Positions 46,488-55,094 of a DNA stretch of 64,000 bases are shown here, piece after piece. This stretch comes from Arthrobacter sp. MYb23 (GTDB lineage: Bacteria; Actinomycetota; Actinomycetes; Actinomycetales; Micrococcaceae). The stretch is taken from assembly GCF_002979775.1 (NCBI RefSeq), contig NZ_PCPR01000026.1, positions 1-64,000 on the forward strand, read 5' to 3'. Each line of letters begins with the position of its first letter. Position 1 is the first letter of the stretch. Position numbers and translations under genes: made by a program. The notes under the pieces were generated by a model. That model did no database searches, was not told where the DNA came from, and worked only from the letters and a program-made list of their open reading frames with translations.

Positions 46488-46521
46488 ATCCCCCGGAACC
46501 ACACGGTTCCGGGGGATTTTT
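46488..46521 (+). terminator. Rho-independent terminator after tRNA-Lys
   Basis: Arms atcccccggaacc / ggttccgggggat with a 4-nt loop and five T, 8 nt after the tRNA. Confidence 0.9.
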
Positions 46522-46552
46522 ATGTGTGCCCGGTACTGTTGGTGGGTTCTGC

Positions 46553-46822
46553 TTATGAGCTGAGGACCTCGAGGAAGCCTCTGAATATCCGGGCGGGCGA
46601 GCGGTACCAGGGAAGTTGGGTGACCTTCAATGAGCCATCCTGGAACTCTGTCACGAGCACCCGATCCTTGGCGGCGAAGCGGAAGCGCTTGGAGAGTGCG
46701 CTCCTTGGGAGTTCAGCGGTATGACGGCCACCGGGGGTGGCTCGGAGCGGAGTGAGCTTGACCTTGAAGCTCTGGTCTCCCATTGTGACAATCCTGCCCC
46801 GCCAGCTTTTGCTGATCTCCAT
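46553..46822 (-). CDS. Small hypothetical protein
   Basis: 89 residues from ATG 46822 (MEISKSWRGRIVTMGDQSF); the frame also opens at a TTG at 46867. It is basic, beta-rich and without a membrane span. The phrases FAAKDRVLVTEFQDGSLKVTQLPWY suggest a small single-domain protein. No family recognised. Start and reality moderately certain. Confidence 0.55.
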   Translation of the reverse strand: MEISKSWRGRIVTMGDQSFKVKLTPLRATPGGRHTAELPRSALSKRFRFAAKDRVLVTEFQDGSLKVTQLPWYRSPARIFRGFLEVLSS

Positions 46823-46947
46823 GCTTATCCGCCATCCTCCCAGCTCATGCCGTGGGAGTGTCCCCAAGGCTCATTTCAGCTTCTGCGAGCTGTCTACGGA
46901 TCCTATCGGCAGATGTGAAGTCCCGGTCCTCACGAGCCGTCGCACGG

Positions 46948-47008
46948 TTCCCGCACTCGTTCGAATCTCCCGCCGCACAACGGCGTGTATGGCGAACAAG
47001 TGCGGGAC
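46948..47008. repeat. Imperfect long inverted repeat
   Basis: Arms ttcccgcactcgttcg and cgaacaagtgcgggac pair at 14 of 16 positions around a 29-nt loop that can itself fold (gccgc / cggcg type). It lies between two minus-strand genes and could terminate the methyltransferase transcript. Nothing else was recognised in 46823-47024. Confidence 0.5.
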
Positions 47009-47024
47009 CAGGGGGGCCTGGGCG

Positions 47025-47630
47025 TCAGGGGTCAGCCCGGCGGGCAACGATTGCGGCATGCGGGCGGGCTCCGGGGTCGACGCGGGAGTGCGTGTTCTCC
47101 ACGCTGAAGCCGGCTTGCTGAAGCCGCGCTGTCATGTCCTCCACAGGCCAAAAGTAGGCGGGGGTGACTGCGTGCGGGAACTGCTCCATGGCCGGACCTT
47201 CGAAGAACCCTAGCAGGAGGCTCCCGCCCGGTTTGATGCAACGGGCAAGCTCATTGAGAACTGCGCCAAGGGAGGACGGGGGAGTATGAATCACCGAGTA
47301 CCAGGCGAGAATCCCGGCCAGTGACTGATCCGCCGTCGGTAACCTTTCAAGTGATCCGAGGGAGAACTGAGCGTCCGGGTAGTTTCGCTTTGCTGTTTCG
47401 ATGAACTCCGGCACCAGATCCACGCCCTCAACCGATGCGCCGGCGGAGTGCAGGAAATCCGTCCATTGCCCGGGTCCGCAGCCGGCATCGATGACTTTCC
47501 CGGACAAACCTTGAGCCCAGGACAGAACGAGCTGTTGATCGGCCCGATGAGTGCTGGTGATGGACCCGAATAATGAGGTGTACTCGGCTGCGCGGGCGGA
47601 GTAGGCGGCCGCGACGGTCTCGGATGACAT
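47025..47630 (-). CDS. Class I SAM-dependent methyltransferase
   Basis: 201 residues. The SAM-binding motif I is KVIDAGCGPGQWTDFL (about 45-60), motif II EGVDLVPEFIETAK, post-II LAWYSVIHTPPSSL and motif III IKPGGSLLLGFFEG. It is a UbiE/SmtA-like small-molecule methyltransferase; the acceptor is unknown. Confidence 0.87.
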   Translation of the reverse strand: MSSETVAAAYSARAAEYTSLFGSITSTHRADQQLVLSWAQGLSGKVIDAGCGPGQWTDFLHSAGASVEGVDLVPEFIETAKRNYPDAQFSLGSLERLPTADQSLAGILAWYSVIHTPPSSLGAVLNELARCIKPGGSLLLGFFEGPAMEQFPHAVTPAYFWPVEDMTARLQQAGFSVENTHSRVDPGARPHAAIVARRADP

Positions 47631-47669
47631 GGGACTAGCCTATGTGGCGCCCCAACCCCATGGCGCCTC

Positions 47670-47731
47670 AACCCCGCCCAACGGACAAATCACCGCCGCG
47701 CGCAGGGGTGAATTGTCCGTTGGGCGGGGTT
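47670..47731. repeat. 19-bp perfect inverted repeat
   Basis: Arms aaccccgcccaacggacaa and ttgtccgttgggcggggtt, with further partial pairing inside (atcacc / ggtgaa). It lies between the methyltransferase and abfA genes, upstream of both, so it is not positioned as a terminator for either. Confidence 0.65.
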
Positions 47732-47779
47732 CCCCGAAAAAACTTCTTGACTCCCACCCCCGCGTCCCGTCAGCATTGC

Positions 47780-47797
47780 TTCTATAACGTTGTAGAA
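47780..47797. promoter_or_regulatory. LacI-type operator upstream of abfA
   Basis: ttctataacgttgtagaa is palindromic at 16 of 18 positions and centred on aacgtt, a common LacI/GalR operator core. It sits 38 bp before the arabinofuranosidase start. A LacI gene is encoded at 50375-51379. Confidence 0.6.
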
Positions 47798-47834
47798 ATC
47801 CTCAAGCCAAGCAAAGCAGACAAGGAACCACCCT

Positions 47835-49361
47835 TTGGGAACCCAAGAGAAACCCACCGCCAGAATCACCGTTGACCCCGCGTTCGTGGTCGGGCCCGTC
47901 CGGAGGAAGACCTTCGGCGCGTTCGTGGAGCACCTGGGCCGCTGCGTGTACACGGGCATCTTCGAGCCCGAACACCCAAAAGCCGACGACGACGGATTCC
48001 GCACCGACGTCCTGGAACTCACCAAGGAGCTGGGCGTCTCCACGGTCAGGTATCCGGGCGGGAACTTCGTCTCCGGCTACCGCTGGGAAGACGGAGTGGG
48101 GCCCAAGGAGAACCGACCCACCCGCCTGGACCTTGCCTGGCATTCCAGCGACCCCAACCTGGTGGGCGTGGACGAGTTTGCCAAATGGTCGGAGAAGGCC
48201 GGAGTCGAACCCATGATGGCCGTGAACCTGGGCACCAGGGGAACGCAGGAGGCCTTGGACCTGCTGGAATACTCCAACATCAAGGGTGGAACGGCCCTGT
48301 CTGAACAGCGCAAGGCCAACGGCGCCGTCGAGCCCCACAACATCAGCGTGTGGTGCCTTGGGAACGAGATGGACGGTTTTTGGCAGATCGGCCACAAAAA
48401 GGCCGGCGAGTATGCGCGGCTCGCCGCCGAAACGGCGCGGGCCATGCTCATGGTCAACCCTGATCTTGAATTGGTGGCTTGTGGAAGTTCCGGACCTACC
48501 ATGCCCACTTTTGGCGAGTGGGAGCGTGTGGTCCTCAACGAGACGTACGAGCTGGTGGACCTGATTTCTGCGCACCAGTACTTTGAGGACTTCGGGGACT
48601 TGCAGGAGCACCTGTCCGCGGGGCACCGGATGGAGGTGTTCATCAAGGACCTGGTCTCCCACATTGACCATGTGAAGTCGGCTACCAAGTCCGAAAAGCA
48701 GGTCAATATCTCGTTCGATGAGTGGAACGTCTGGCACATGTCGCGCGACGAATCCAAGGCACCAACAGGGGATGACTGGCCTGTGGCGCCGGTGCTGCTC
48801 GAGGACCGTTACACGGTGGCGGATGCAGTGGTGGTGGGCGATCTCCTCATCACGCTGCTGCGGAACACGGACCGCGTCCACTCCGCGAGCCTCGCGCAGC
48901 TGGTCAACGTGATCGCGCCGATCATGACGGAACCGGGCGGCCGGGCTTGGAAGCAGACCACCTTCCACCCGTTCGCGCTCACCTCACAGCATGCCTCAGG
49001 CACGGTGCTGAACCTTGCCGCGGAGTCCCCGCTGCTGGAGACCACTACGACGCCCGGCTTCACCGCGCTCTCAGCCGTGGCAACGTTCGACGCCCAAGCC
49101 AACCAGGCCGTGGTCTTTGCCGTGAACCGCTCGGCGACGGACGCGCTGACGCTTGATGCCGCCGTCGGAAGCCTCAACGCTGGCAAAGTCATCGAGGCTG
49201 TTACTTACACGAACAAGGACTCGTACTGGCAGGCCACGGCTGACGATTCGACGTCGGTCCTGCCGTCCGAAAACGTCAGCGTAAAGCTCGACGACGGTCG
49301 GCTCACCGCCGAACTTCCGGCCGTGAGCTGGAGCATGATCCGGTTGTCGCTGGACTCCTAG
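47835..49361 (+). CDS. abfA: Alpha-L-arabinofuranosidase, GH51
   Basis: 508 residues, no signal peptide, so it acts on imported arabino-oligosaccharides in the cytosol. The N-terminal (beta/alpha)8 barrel has VRYPGGNFVSGYRWEDGVGP, the acid/base Glu in WCLGNEMDG (about 173) and the nucleophile Glu in NISFDEWNVW (about 293). A C-terminal beta-sandwich follows. The start is TTG at 47835 with aaggaa upstream. Probably repressed at the LacI-type operator 38 bp upstream. Confidence 0.94.
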   Translation: MGTQEKPTARITVDPAFVVGPVRRKTFGAFVEHLGRCVYTGIFEPEHPKADDDGFRTDVLELTKELGVSTVRYPGGNFVSGYRWEDGVGPKENRPTRLDLAWHSSDPNLVGVDEFAKWSEKAGVEPMMAVNLGTRGTQEALDLLEYSNIKGGTALSEQRKANGAVEPHNISVWCLGNEMDGFWQIGHKKAGEYARLAAETARAMLMVNPDLELVACGSSGPTMPTFGEWERVVLNETYELVDLISAHQYFEDFGDLQEHLSAGHRMEVFIKDLVSHIDHVKSATKSEKQVNISFDEWNVWHMSRDESKAPTGDDWPVAPVLLEDRYTVADAVVVGDLLITLLRNTDRVHSASLAQLVNVIAPIMTEPGGRAWKQTTFHPFALTSQHASGTVLNLAAESPLLETTTTPGFTALSAVATFDAQANQAVVFAVNRSATDALTLDAAVGSLNAGKVIEAVTYTNKDSYWQATADDSTSVLPSENVSVKLDDGRLTAELPAVSWSMIRLSLDS

Positions 49362-49377
49362 GCAAGTCCCACGAGAG

Positions 49378-49752
49378 CTAGGCGATCTGCTGCGAGCCGT
49401 CGTGGAACATGGGGTACGCAGAAATTGGTGTGACAGTGGCTGACGGAGTCGGCTCCGGTGCCTGCGTTGCGGGCGCCGGGGTCGGCTCATCAAGAGTCAC
49501 GATTTCCATCGATTCCATATCCAGCAGGCGCCGGCTGCCGGTGTGGTCCGTGAGCCAGAAAAGGTCGGTGCCCGCGACTGTTTTGACCACGGTGCCCCGG
49601 TGATAGAGGCGGCCGTTGTGCCAAGCCTCAATGTAGTCGCCCGGCTTTAGTGGGTGTGGCTCGTCCTCGCTGCCCGGCATGGTGCCGAATGCCTGCGCCA
49701 GGCTGGCCTGCGTCTTCAGTGCCTGAAATAGATCCCTGTTTGCAATGCTCAT
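49378..49752 (-). CDS. Hypothetical protein with SH3-like core
   Basis: 124 residues. The central KPGDYIEAWHNGRLYHRGTVVKTV looks like a small beta-barrel. An acidic Pro/Thr/Ala-rich tail (about 88-112) follows. No membrane segment. It is convergent with abfA. Function unknown. Confidence 0.65.
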   Translation of the reverse strand: MSIANRDLFQALKTQASLAQAFGTMPGSEDEPHPLKPGDYIEAWHNGRLYHRGTVVKTVAGTDLFWLTDHTGSRRLLDMESMEIVTLDEPTPAPATQAPEPTPSATVTPISAYPMFHDGSQQIA

Positions 49753-49899
49753 GTCTGCTCCCCTCAGCTATCGCCGTCCGTTGGCCCCAGCATTGCGCAT
49801 CTATGTTGCAGGCGCGTTGCACGGGGATGAGCGCCATGTGACACATGACAGGGCAGCCACTCGTGATGGGATGTACTCACCCGAACAAAAAGGACACCC

Positions 49900-50313
49900 A
49901 TGCCCAGTGCAGTCAGCCTCATCCGCTCCAGCCAGCTCAGTTCAGTGGCACAGTACGCGTACGCGGCAACCGCCCCTGCAGAGGCGCGGCTGATCTTCCT
50001 CGCAGGGTCCTGCCCCCTGAACGAGGACGGATCCACGGCCGGAATCGGCGACTACCAAGCTCAAGCAGAAAAGGCGATCGAGAACCTGCACCTGGCACTG
50101 GAAGCGGCCGGCGCAGAAATCACGGACGTCATTTCCACCCGCGTCCTGGTTGCCTCGAACCAGCAGGCGGACCTGGTCACGGCATGGGAAGTGGTTCACG
50201 CCGCATTCGGTGATCACGATGTCCCCAGCACCCTCATGGGAGTCACGGTACTGGGCTACGATCATCAACTGGTGGAAATCGAGGCCGTCGCCGCCGTGAT
50301 GGACCCCGCCTGA
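49900..50313 (+). CDS. RidA/YjgF-family protein
   Basis: 137 residues with the family's FLAGSCPLNEDGS, KAIENLHLALEAAGA and DVISTRVLVAS segments. The Arg that binds carboxylate substrates in true RidA imine deaminases (in a PARSTV-type stretch) is not seen; the equivalent region reads VPSTLMGVTVLG. It may therefore belong to a non-deaminase subgroup. It starts ATG at 49900 and precedes the LacI gene. Confidence 0.82.
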   Translation: MPSAVSLIRSSQLSSVAQYAYAATAPAEARLIFLAGSCPLNEDGSTAGIGDYQAQAEKAIENLHLALEAAGAEITDVISTRVLVASNQQADLVTAWEVVHAAFGDHDVPSTLMGVTVLGYDHQLVEIEAVAAVMDPA

Positions 50314-50374
50314 CCCGCAACATCTGCAACGATGTATGCCGGGCCGAAATGAAGCAAACGTTAGGAGTCCCCGC

Positions 50375-51379
50375 ATGGCCGTGACCATGAACGACGTCGC
50401 GCGCGCCGCGGGCGTGTCCTTGAAGACGGTTTCCAACGTCATCAACAACTACGAGTTCATCCGGCCCGCCACCAAGCAACGCGTCCTTGATGCGATCGAC
50501 GAACTCGGCTACGAAACCAACCTGACGGCCCGCAGTCTCCGATCCGGGAAAACCAGCATGCTCGGGTTGGTCCTGGCCGATCTCTCCGTCCCGTACTACG
50601 CCGAGCTTGCCTCGGACATCATGAAAGCGGCGTGGTCCCGCGGCTACCGGGTATTGGTGGAACAGTCCGGCAACGAGACAGAGCACGAAAAAGCAGCGCT
50701 CCAGGGTCCATTCCGCAGCCTCACCGACGGCCTCTTGTTCATTCCGCTCAGCCTCGACGCCGAGCAGATCATCGCCGCTGCCGGCAGTAAACCACTGGTA
50801 CTCCTGGGCGAATTCGTGCAGGATCCCCGCCTGGACATGGTCCTCATCCAAAACCAGGAAGCCGCCGCCGCCGTTACCGCGCACTTGCTGGCTGGCGGCC
50901 GCCGTCGAATAGCCGTCCTGGGCGCGCACGACGGCGACACGACAGGCAGCAACGGACTGCGCCTTGACGGGTACAAGGCTGCGCTCACTGCCGCTGGCGT
51001 GGAGTATGACCCTGCGTTGGTGGTTCCGTGCAATTGGCGGCGCGACGCCGGCGCTGACGCCACCTCGAGGTTGCTGGACAGCGGCGTGGAATTCGACGCT
51101 GTTTTCGGGCTCAATGATGTCCTCGCGTTGGGGGCGATGCACGAACTCCTGCTCCGTGGCCGGAAAGTGCCGGAGGAGATCGCCGTTGCCGGATTCGACG
51201 ACATTGATGAGTCGCGGTTCGCGTCGCCGTCGTTGACTACTGTGGCGCCGGGCCGGGCGGAAATTGCGGAGCGCGCCGTCGAACTCCTCATCCAGCGGAT
51301 TGAAAGCAAGGACGCGGTGCACACTGTTCAGCAGCCCGAGGCAGCGTTCGAACTGCGGGTCAGGCAGTCAGCCCCGTAG
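50375..51379 (+). CDS. LacI-family transcriptional regulator
   Basis: 334 residues. The N-terminal HTH and hinge are MNDVARAAGVSLKTVSNVINN and ATKQRVLDAIDELGYETNLTARSLRSGKT; a periplasmic-binding-protein-like sugar sensor follows. The ATG at 50375 has taggag 7 nt upstream, so 13 earlier open codons were dropped. A gcaaacgtt half-site (50354-50362) overlaps its leader and suggests autoregulation. It may bind the operator upstream of abfA. Confidence 0.9.
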   Translation: MAVTMNDVARAAGVSLKTVSNVINNYEFIRPATKQRVLDAIDELGYETNLTARSLRSGKTSMLGLVLADLSVPYYAELASDIMKAAWSRGYRVLVEQSGNETEHEKAALQGPFRSLTDGLLFIPLSLDAEQIIAAAGSKPLVLLGEFVQDPRLDMVLIQNQEAAAAVTAHLLAGGRRRIAVLGAHDGDTTGSNGLRLDGYKAALTAAGVEYDPALVVPCNWRRDAGADATSRLLDSGVEFDAVFGLNDVLALGAMHELLLRGRKVPEEIAVAGFDDIDESRFASPSLTTVAPGRAEIAERAVELLIQRIESKDAVHTVQQPEAAFELRVRQSAP

Positions 51380-51398
51380 GAACGTTAGTGTTTGAGGA

Positions 51399-52499
51399 AT
51401 GAATGCGATCCCAGCTGCCGTCATCACCCCTGCCGTCATGATCGACGTCGATGTCCTTGACCGGAACATTGAACGCATGGCGGCGAGCATGCGCGGGCGT
51501 GGGCTGGGGCTCCGTCCCCACGTGAAGACGCACAAGACGCTGGAAATCGCGCGCAAACAGCTCGCGGCGGGAGCCGTTGGCATCACTGTGGCCACGATAG
51601 GCGAGGCGGAGGTCTTCGCCGCGGACGGCGTGAAGGACATCTTCATCGCGTACCCGCTCTGGGTTGAGGCGCCGCACGCGCAACGTCTTCGCGCCTTGGC
51701 GGCACAGTGCCGGCTCGCGGTCGGCGTGGATTCGGTGGAAAGTGCGACGGCGATGGGTAGCCAGCTCGGCGCGGACGCCGGAAGCATTGAGGTACTGATC
51801 GAAGTGGACAGCGGACACCACCGCAGTGGCGTCTTGCCGGACGAGGTAGTGGATGTTGCCAAGGCAGCCTCCGCAGCGGGTTTGGCCGTGTCCGGCGTGT
51901 TCACCTTCCCGGGCCACAGCTACAAGCCCGGCATGCCCACGGGGGCGGCGGGCAACGAGAATGATTCGTTGGCTCTTGCCGCAGCGGCGCTGACTTCAGT
52001 TGGCTTTGACGTGAAGACCATCAGTGGGGGATCCACCCCCACGGCCCTGATCTCCGGTGAATCCGCAGCAACCGAACTGCGCCCCGGGGTCTATGTGTTC
52101 GGCGACGCCCAGCAGTTGGAACTGGAACGGTGCGGCTGGGAGGACATCGCGCTAACGGTCGCCGCCACGGTAGTCAGCAGGCATGAAGCCCGCGGCGGGA
52201 ACGTTCGCCGGGTAGTTGTGGACGCCGGCAGCAAGATCCTGGGCAGCGACCGACCGGACTGGGCCAGCGGATACGGACGGCTCCCCGAATATCCCGAGGC
52301 CACAGTGACCGCGCTGTCCGAACACCACGCCACGGTTGTTTGGCCGGAATCCTCGGAGCTCCCGCCCTTGGGCACACGGCTACGGGTGATCCCCAACCAT
52401 GTGTGCCTGACCATGAACTTGGTGGATCAGGTGACTGTGGTGAGTGGCGGGGACGCGGTGGAACAGTGGGCCGTGGCAGCCCGGGGTCGAAACAACTAA
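51399..52499 (+). CDS. D-threonine aldolase / D-serine dehydratase-like PLP enzyme
   Basis: 366 residues, fold-type III PLP enzyme. The PLP Lys is in RPHVKTHKT (Lys43). The C-terminal D-serine-dehydratase-like domain carries the metal site in IPNHVCLTMN (about 326-335). It cleaves or dehydrates D-beta-hydroxy amino acids by family. It begins 20 bp after lacI and could be its co-transcribed partner. Confidence 0.85.
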   Translation: MNAIPAAVITPAVMIDVDVLDRNIERMAASMRGRGLGLRPHVKTHKTLEIARKQLAAGAVGITVATIGEAEVFAADGVKDIFIAYPLWVEAPHAQRLRALAAQCRLAVGVDSVESATAMGSQLGADAGSIEVLIEVDSGHHRSGVLPDEVVDVAKAASAAGLAVSGVFTFPGHSYKPGMPTGAAGNENDSLALAAAALTSVGFDVKTISGGSTPTALISGESAATELRPGVYVFGDAQQLELERCGWEDIALTVAATVVSRHEARGGNVRRVVVDAGSKILGSDRPDWASGYGRLPEYPEATVTALSEHHATVVWPESSELPPLGTRLRVIPNHVCLTMNLVDQVTVVSGGDAVEQWAVAARGRNN

Positions 52500-52602
52500 A
52501 CCGGGCCGGCGCAGACTGGCCGGTGGCGAGGTGCTGCCTACTTCTCACGGGCCGGTCCGTGGAAGTGCGGGAGTTTCCAATCAACGCAGGATTCGTTGCG
52601 TT

Positions 52603-52956
52603 CTACATAGCCCAAGGCGAGGCTGCGCCTGAGTAGGTGATGTGGAGGATTTCGAGAGATTGGGTGGCCTCCAGTACCAGGGACTTCTCCCTGTTCGTCG
52701 GAGCGATGACAACCCCTGGGGCCAAGGCGTAGCGGACCTCGCCGTGTGGAAGAGAGGCCCATCCTTTCCCGTTAAGGCAATAAAAAGATGCCCCGGGCGA
52801 TAGTGAAATCTCGGAAGTCGTATTTTTCGGGACGTGTACTTCGGCCATGGTGTAGCCGGTTCTGTGGTGACTTGCGATCACCATCCCGGTATCGGAGGCG
52901 GCCCGATCTGCCGTTGTTGAGTGCAGCACGATTTTATCCCTTTCGTTCTTCTTCAC
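52603..52956 (-). CDS. Small cupin-fold protein, last gene of the biosynthetic operon
   Basis: 117 residues. GTG start overlapping the preceding stop by 4 bp. Beta-rich with a cupin-like pattern (GYTMAEVHVPKNTTSEISLSPGAS, FYCLNGKGWASLPHG, YALAPGVVIAP). The usual two-His/Glu metal set is not evident, so it may bind rather than transform a ligand. It shares the single-domain cupin design of the ectoine-synthase-like protein at 58419. Role unknown. Confidence 0.75.
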   Translation of the reverse strand: MKKNERDKIVLHSTTADRAASDTGMVIASHHRTGYTMAEVHVPKNTTSEISLSPGASFYCLNGKGWASLPHGEVRYALAPGVVIAPTNREKSLVLEATQSLEILHITYSGAASPWAM

Positions 52957-53720
52957 TGGGCTTGGTGGAGGAGCTCATGAAGGAGAGATTTGTTGGCACT
53001 GAACATGGGCAGCGGGGGGTGGGTTTGGCTTCTGCTGAGAAGGTCCAAACTCGGGAACCCGCTGCCAGGAATGAGTATGGAATCAGCGCCCAGCAGGTCC
53101 CGGGAGCGCAGATCATCGACCACCTGCCGAGGTTGGATTTCCCATTTCGCTCCCAGGTCGAACCGATCTTGGCGCGGGTAGGCTTCCCACGCTGGCCCCA
53201 ATTCGTGCTGATGGAAGCCGGGAGAAGCTACGCCGAAGAGCTTCAGATAGGACGTCAGGGCGTCGATGGTGGGACTTGTGAACCATGGCGGCACAACGAT
53301 GTATGGGTTCTGGGCGCCGGCGCGTTTCATGTCAGAGATGATTGCTTGCGCTGCTGTGGCAATGTTCCAGTCTCCGTTGATCCGCAGGGCAGCTTCCATG
53401 AAGGCTTTGTCGAAGGTTTCCGGGTCGAAGATGCTGCTGCTGGTGAAGCAGAGACCGACAGCGTCAACGCCGATTCGATTGAGTGTTTCCAATGCGGCGA
53501 CGAGGTGCGCTCCGGGTTGCTGCGCGGGGACCCGATCGCCCAGAAACTCTTCTCCGGTTCTCCGAGGAAGCCGGAACCTGCTGACATGTATCGAGACCCC
53601 TGGCGGCGCCAATCGGTTGATCTCCATTTCGGGAACCGGATCGTTGTCGACAACAATGATCCCCACCCGGTACCTGACGTGCTGGTCTATGGGAGTTTCT
53701 GTGGCTCTGTTAGGTGGCAT
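52953..53720 (-). CDS. Maleate isomerase / Asp-Glu racemase-family protein
   Basis: 255 residues. The N-terminal VRYRVGIIVVDNDPVPEMEINRLAP matches the maleate cis-trans isomerase/arylmalonate decarboxylase family. The first catalytic Cys is kept in VGLCFTSSSIF (Cys91), but the second position reads IPGSGFPSLDL with no Cys. A single-cysteine member should not racemise or isomerise by the usual two-base route; a decarboxylase-like or lyase activity is possible. It overlaps the MFS gene by 11 bp. Confidence 0.82.
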   Translation of the reverse strand: MPPNRATETPIDQHVRYRVGIIVVDNDPVPEMEINRLAPPGVSIHVSRFRLPRRTGEEFLGDRVPAQQPGAHLVAALETLNRIGVDAVGLCFTSSSIFDPETFDKAFMEAALRINGDWNIATAAQAIISDMKRAGAQNPYIVVPPWFTSPTIDALTSYLKLFGVASPGFHQHELGPAWEAYPRQDRFDLGAKWEIQPRQVVDDLRSRDLLGADSILIPGSGFPSLDLLSRSQTHPPLPMFSANKSLLHELLHQAQ

Positions 53721-55092
53721 TTGAACGAGCCTTGACGGTGATTGCCAGGACGACGCCTATCAGGGCGAAGGCTGCGTTTATGCCGAATGCCAGCGGATAT
53801 CCCAGCTCGGGTCCTGTCAGGGCTATGACGAGTACCAGCAGGGCAAGGCTTATGCCGCCGGCTACATATTGAGACGTTGTGATCAGAGAGCCGGCGGCGC
53901 CTTGGCTTTCCTGCGGTGCGTCAGAGGTACCGAGGACGAACATGGCGGTGTAGATGAGCCCGTGACCGAAGCCGCTCAGGAGGAACCCTGGCAGTAGTCC
54001 TAACCAAAAGTTGTCGATACCGAGGGAGATTGCCAGCAGAAGGAGTCCCCCGGCTGAGATTGCGAAACCCAGGCCAAGGACGCGCTGGACACTGTTTCTG
54101 ACGATCAGCTTGCCGGCAACGACATTGCCGACGGTGACCATCGCTGCAAGGGGCAGGAAAGCAATTCCGGCGGCGAGGGCGGAGTAGCCTCGTTGTTCCT
54201 GAAGATAGAGGGTTACCAGGAAAAACTCGGTGCCGACACTGGCCATATAAAGACCCGCAGCGATTGTGCCAGCTCTCAATGCACGTAATTTACGCAATGG
54301 CCTCTCTATGAGCGGTGAGCCGGAACGACGTTCATTGACCAGGAATGCCACGACGGCGAGGATGGCCAGCGCGGCCACTGACCAGAAGAACTCCGGTGAT
54401 GTTTCGGGGTCTGCCAGGAGAGTAAGCGTCAGCACTACAAGGAGTATCGCCGACGTTCCGGCAATGCTTGACACCACCGGAATGGTGGTCGGTTCTGTCT
54501 GTGGTGTTCTGCTGCGGAAGGTTTTAAGGGCACCTATCACGCAGATGATAACGAGCGGGATATTGATCAGAAAAGTCCATCGCCAGGACAGCGTAGTCAG
54601 CAGGCCGCCCAAAACGACGCCCGCGGCCAAGCCTGATGCCCCCACTGCACCCCATATGGCGTAGGCGTTGCTGCGCAGCTTGCCGTCTGGAAAGGACTGG
54701 CTGAGCAGGGCTAGAACGGAAGGGAGTAACGCTGATGCTGCAATGCCCTGCAGGGCCCTGGCGAGAAGTAGAAGTGTGGCGTTATCGGCGATGCCACCCA
54801 AAAGGCTGGCGAGCCCAAAGAGCAGGACTGATCCGATGAAGACACTCTTGCCACCGATTTTATCGACGATTCGTCCGCCCAGGAGAAGGAGCCCGGCGAA
54901 GAGAAGTGCGTAGGAGCTCACCACCCACTGGAGTGACGCCTCGTTCATTGCCAGCTCGGTTCCGATGCTGGGTAGTGCGACATAAACGATGGAATAGTCC
55001 AGCGCGATGATGAACTGCGCAATGGATATCACGATGAGTGTCAGGGTTTGTACGCCCGTTCGCTTTTCGACAGGCGTGCTGGTGGTAGTCAA
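53710..55092 (-). CDS. MFS transporter, DHA2 (EmrB/QacA) type drug exporter
   Basis: 460 residues, TTG start with aagga upstream, about 14 membrane spans. The family motifs are LDYSIVYVALPSIGTEL (about 30-46), GRIVDKIGGKSVF (motif A) and LLARALQGIAASALLPS. It lies within the biosynthetic operon and is the probable exporter or self-resistance pump for its product. Confidence 0.9.
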   Translation of the reverse strand: MTTTSTPVEKRTGVQTLTLIVISIAQFIIALDYSIVYVALPSIGTELAMNEASLQWVVSSYALLFAGLLLLGGRIVDKIGGKSVFIGSVLLFGLASLLGGIADNATLLLLARALQGIAASALLPSVLALLSQSFPDGKLRSNAYAIWGAVGASGLAAGVVLGGLLTTLSWRWTFLINIPLVIICVIGALKTFRSRTPQTEPTTIPVVSSIAGTSAILLVVLTLTLLADPETSPEFFWSVAALAILAVVAFLVNERRSGSPLIERPLRKLRALRAGTIAAGLYMASVGTEFFLVTLYLQEQRGYSALAAGIAFLPLAAMVTVGNVVAGKLIVRNSVQRVLGLGFAISAGGLLLLAISLGIDNFWLGLLPGFLLSGFGHGLIYTAMFVLGTSDAPQESQGAAGSLITTSQYVAGGISLALLVLVIALTGPELGYPLAFGINAAFALIGVVLAITVKARSNAT

Positions 55093-55094
55093 AG

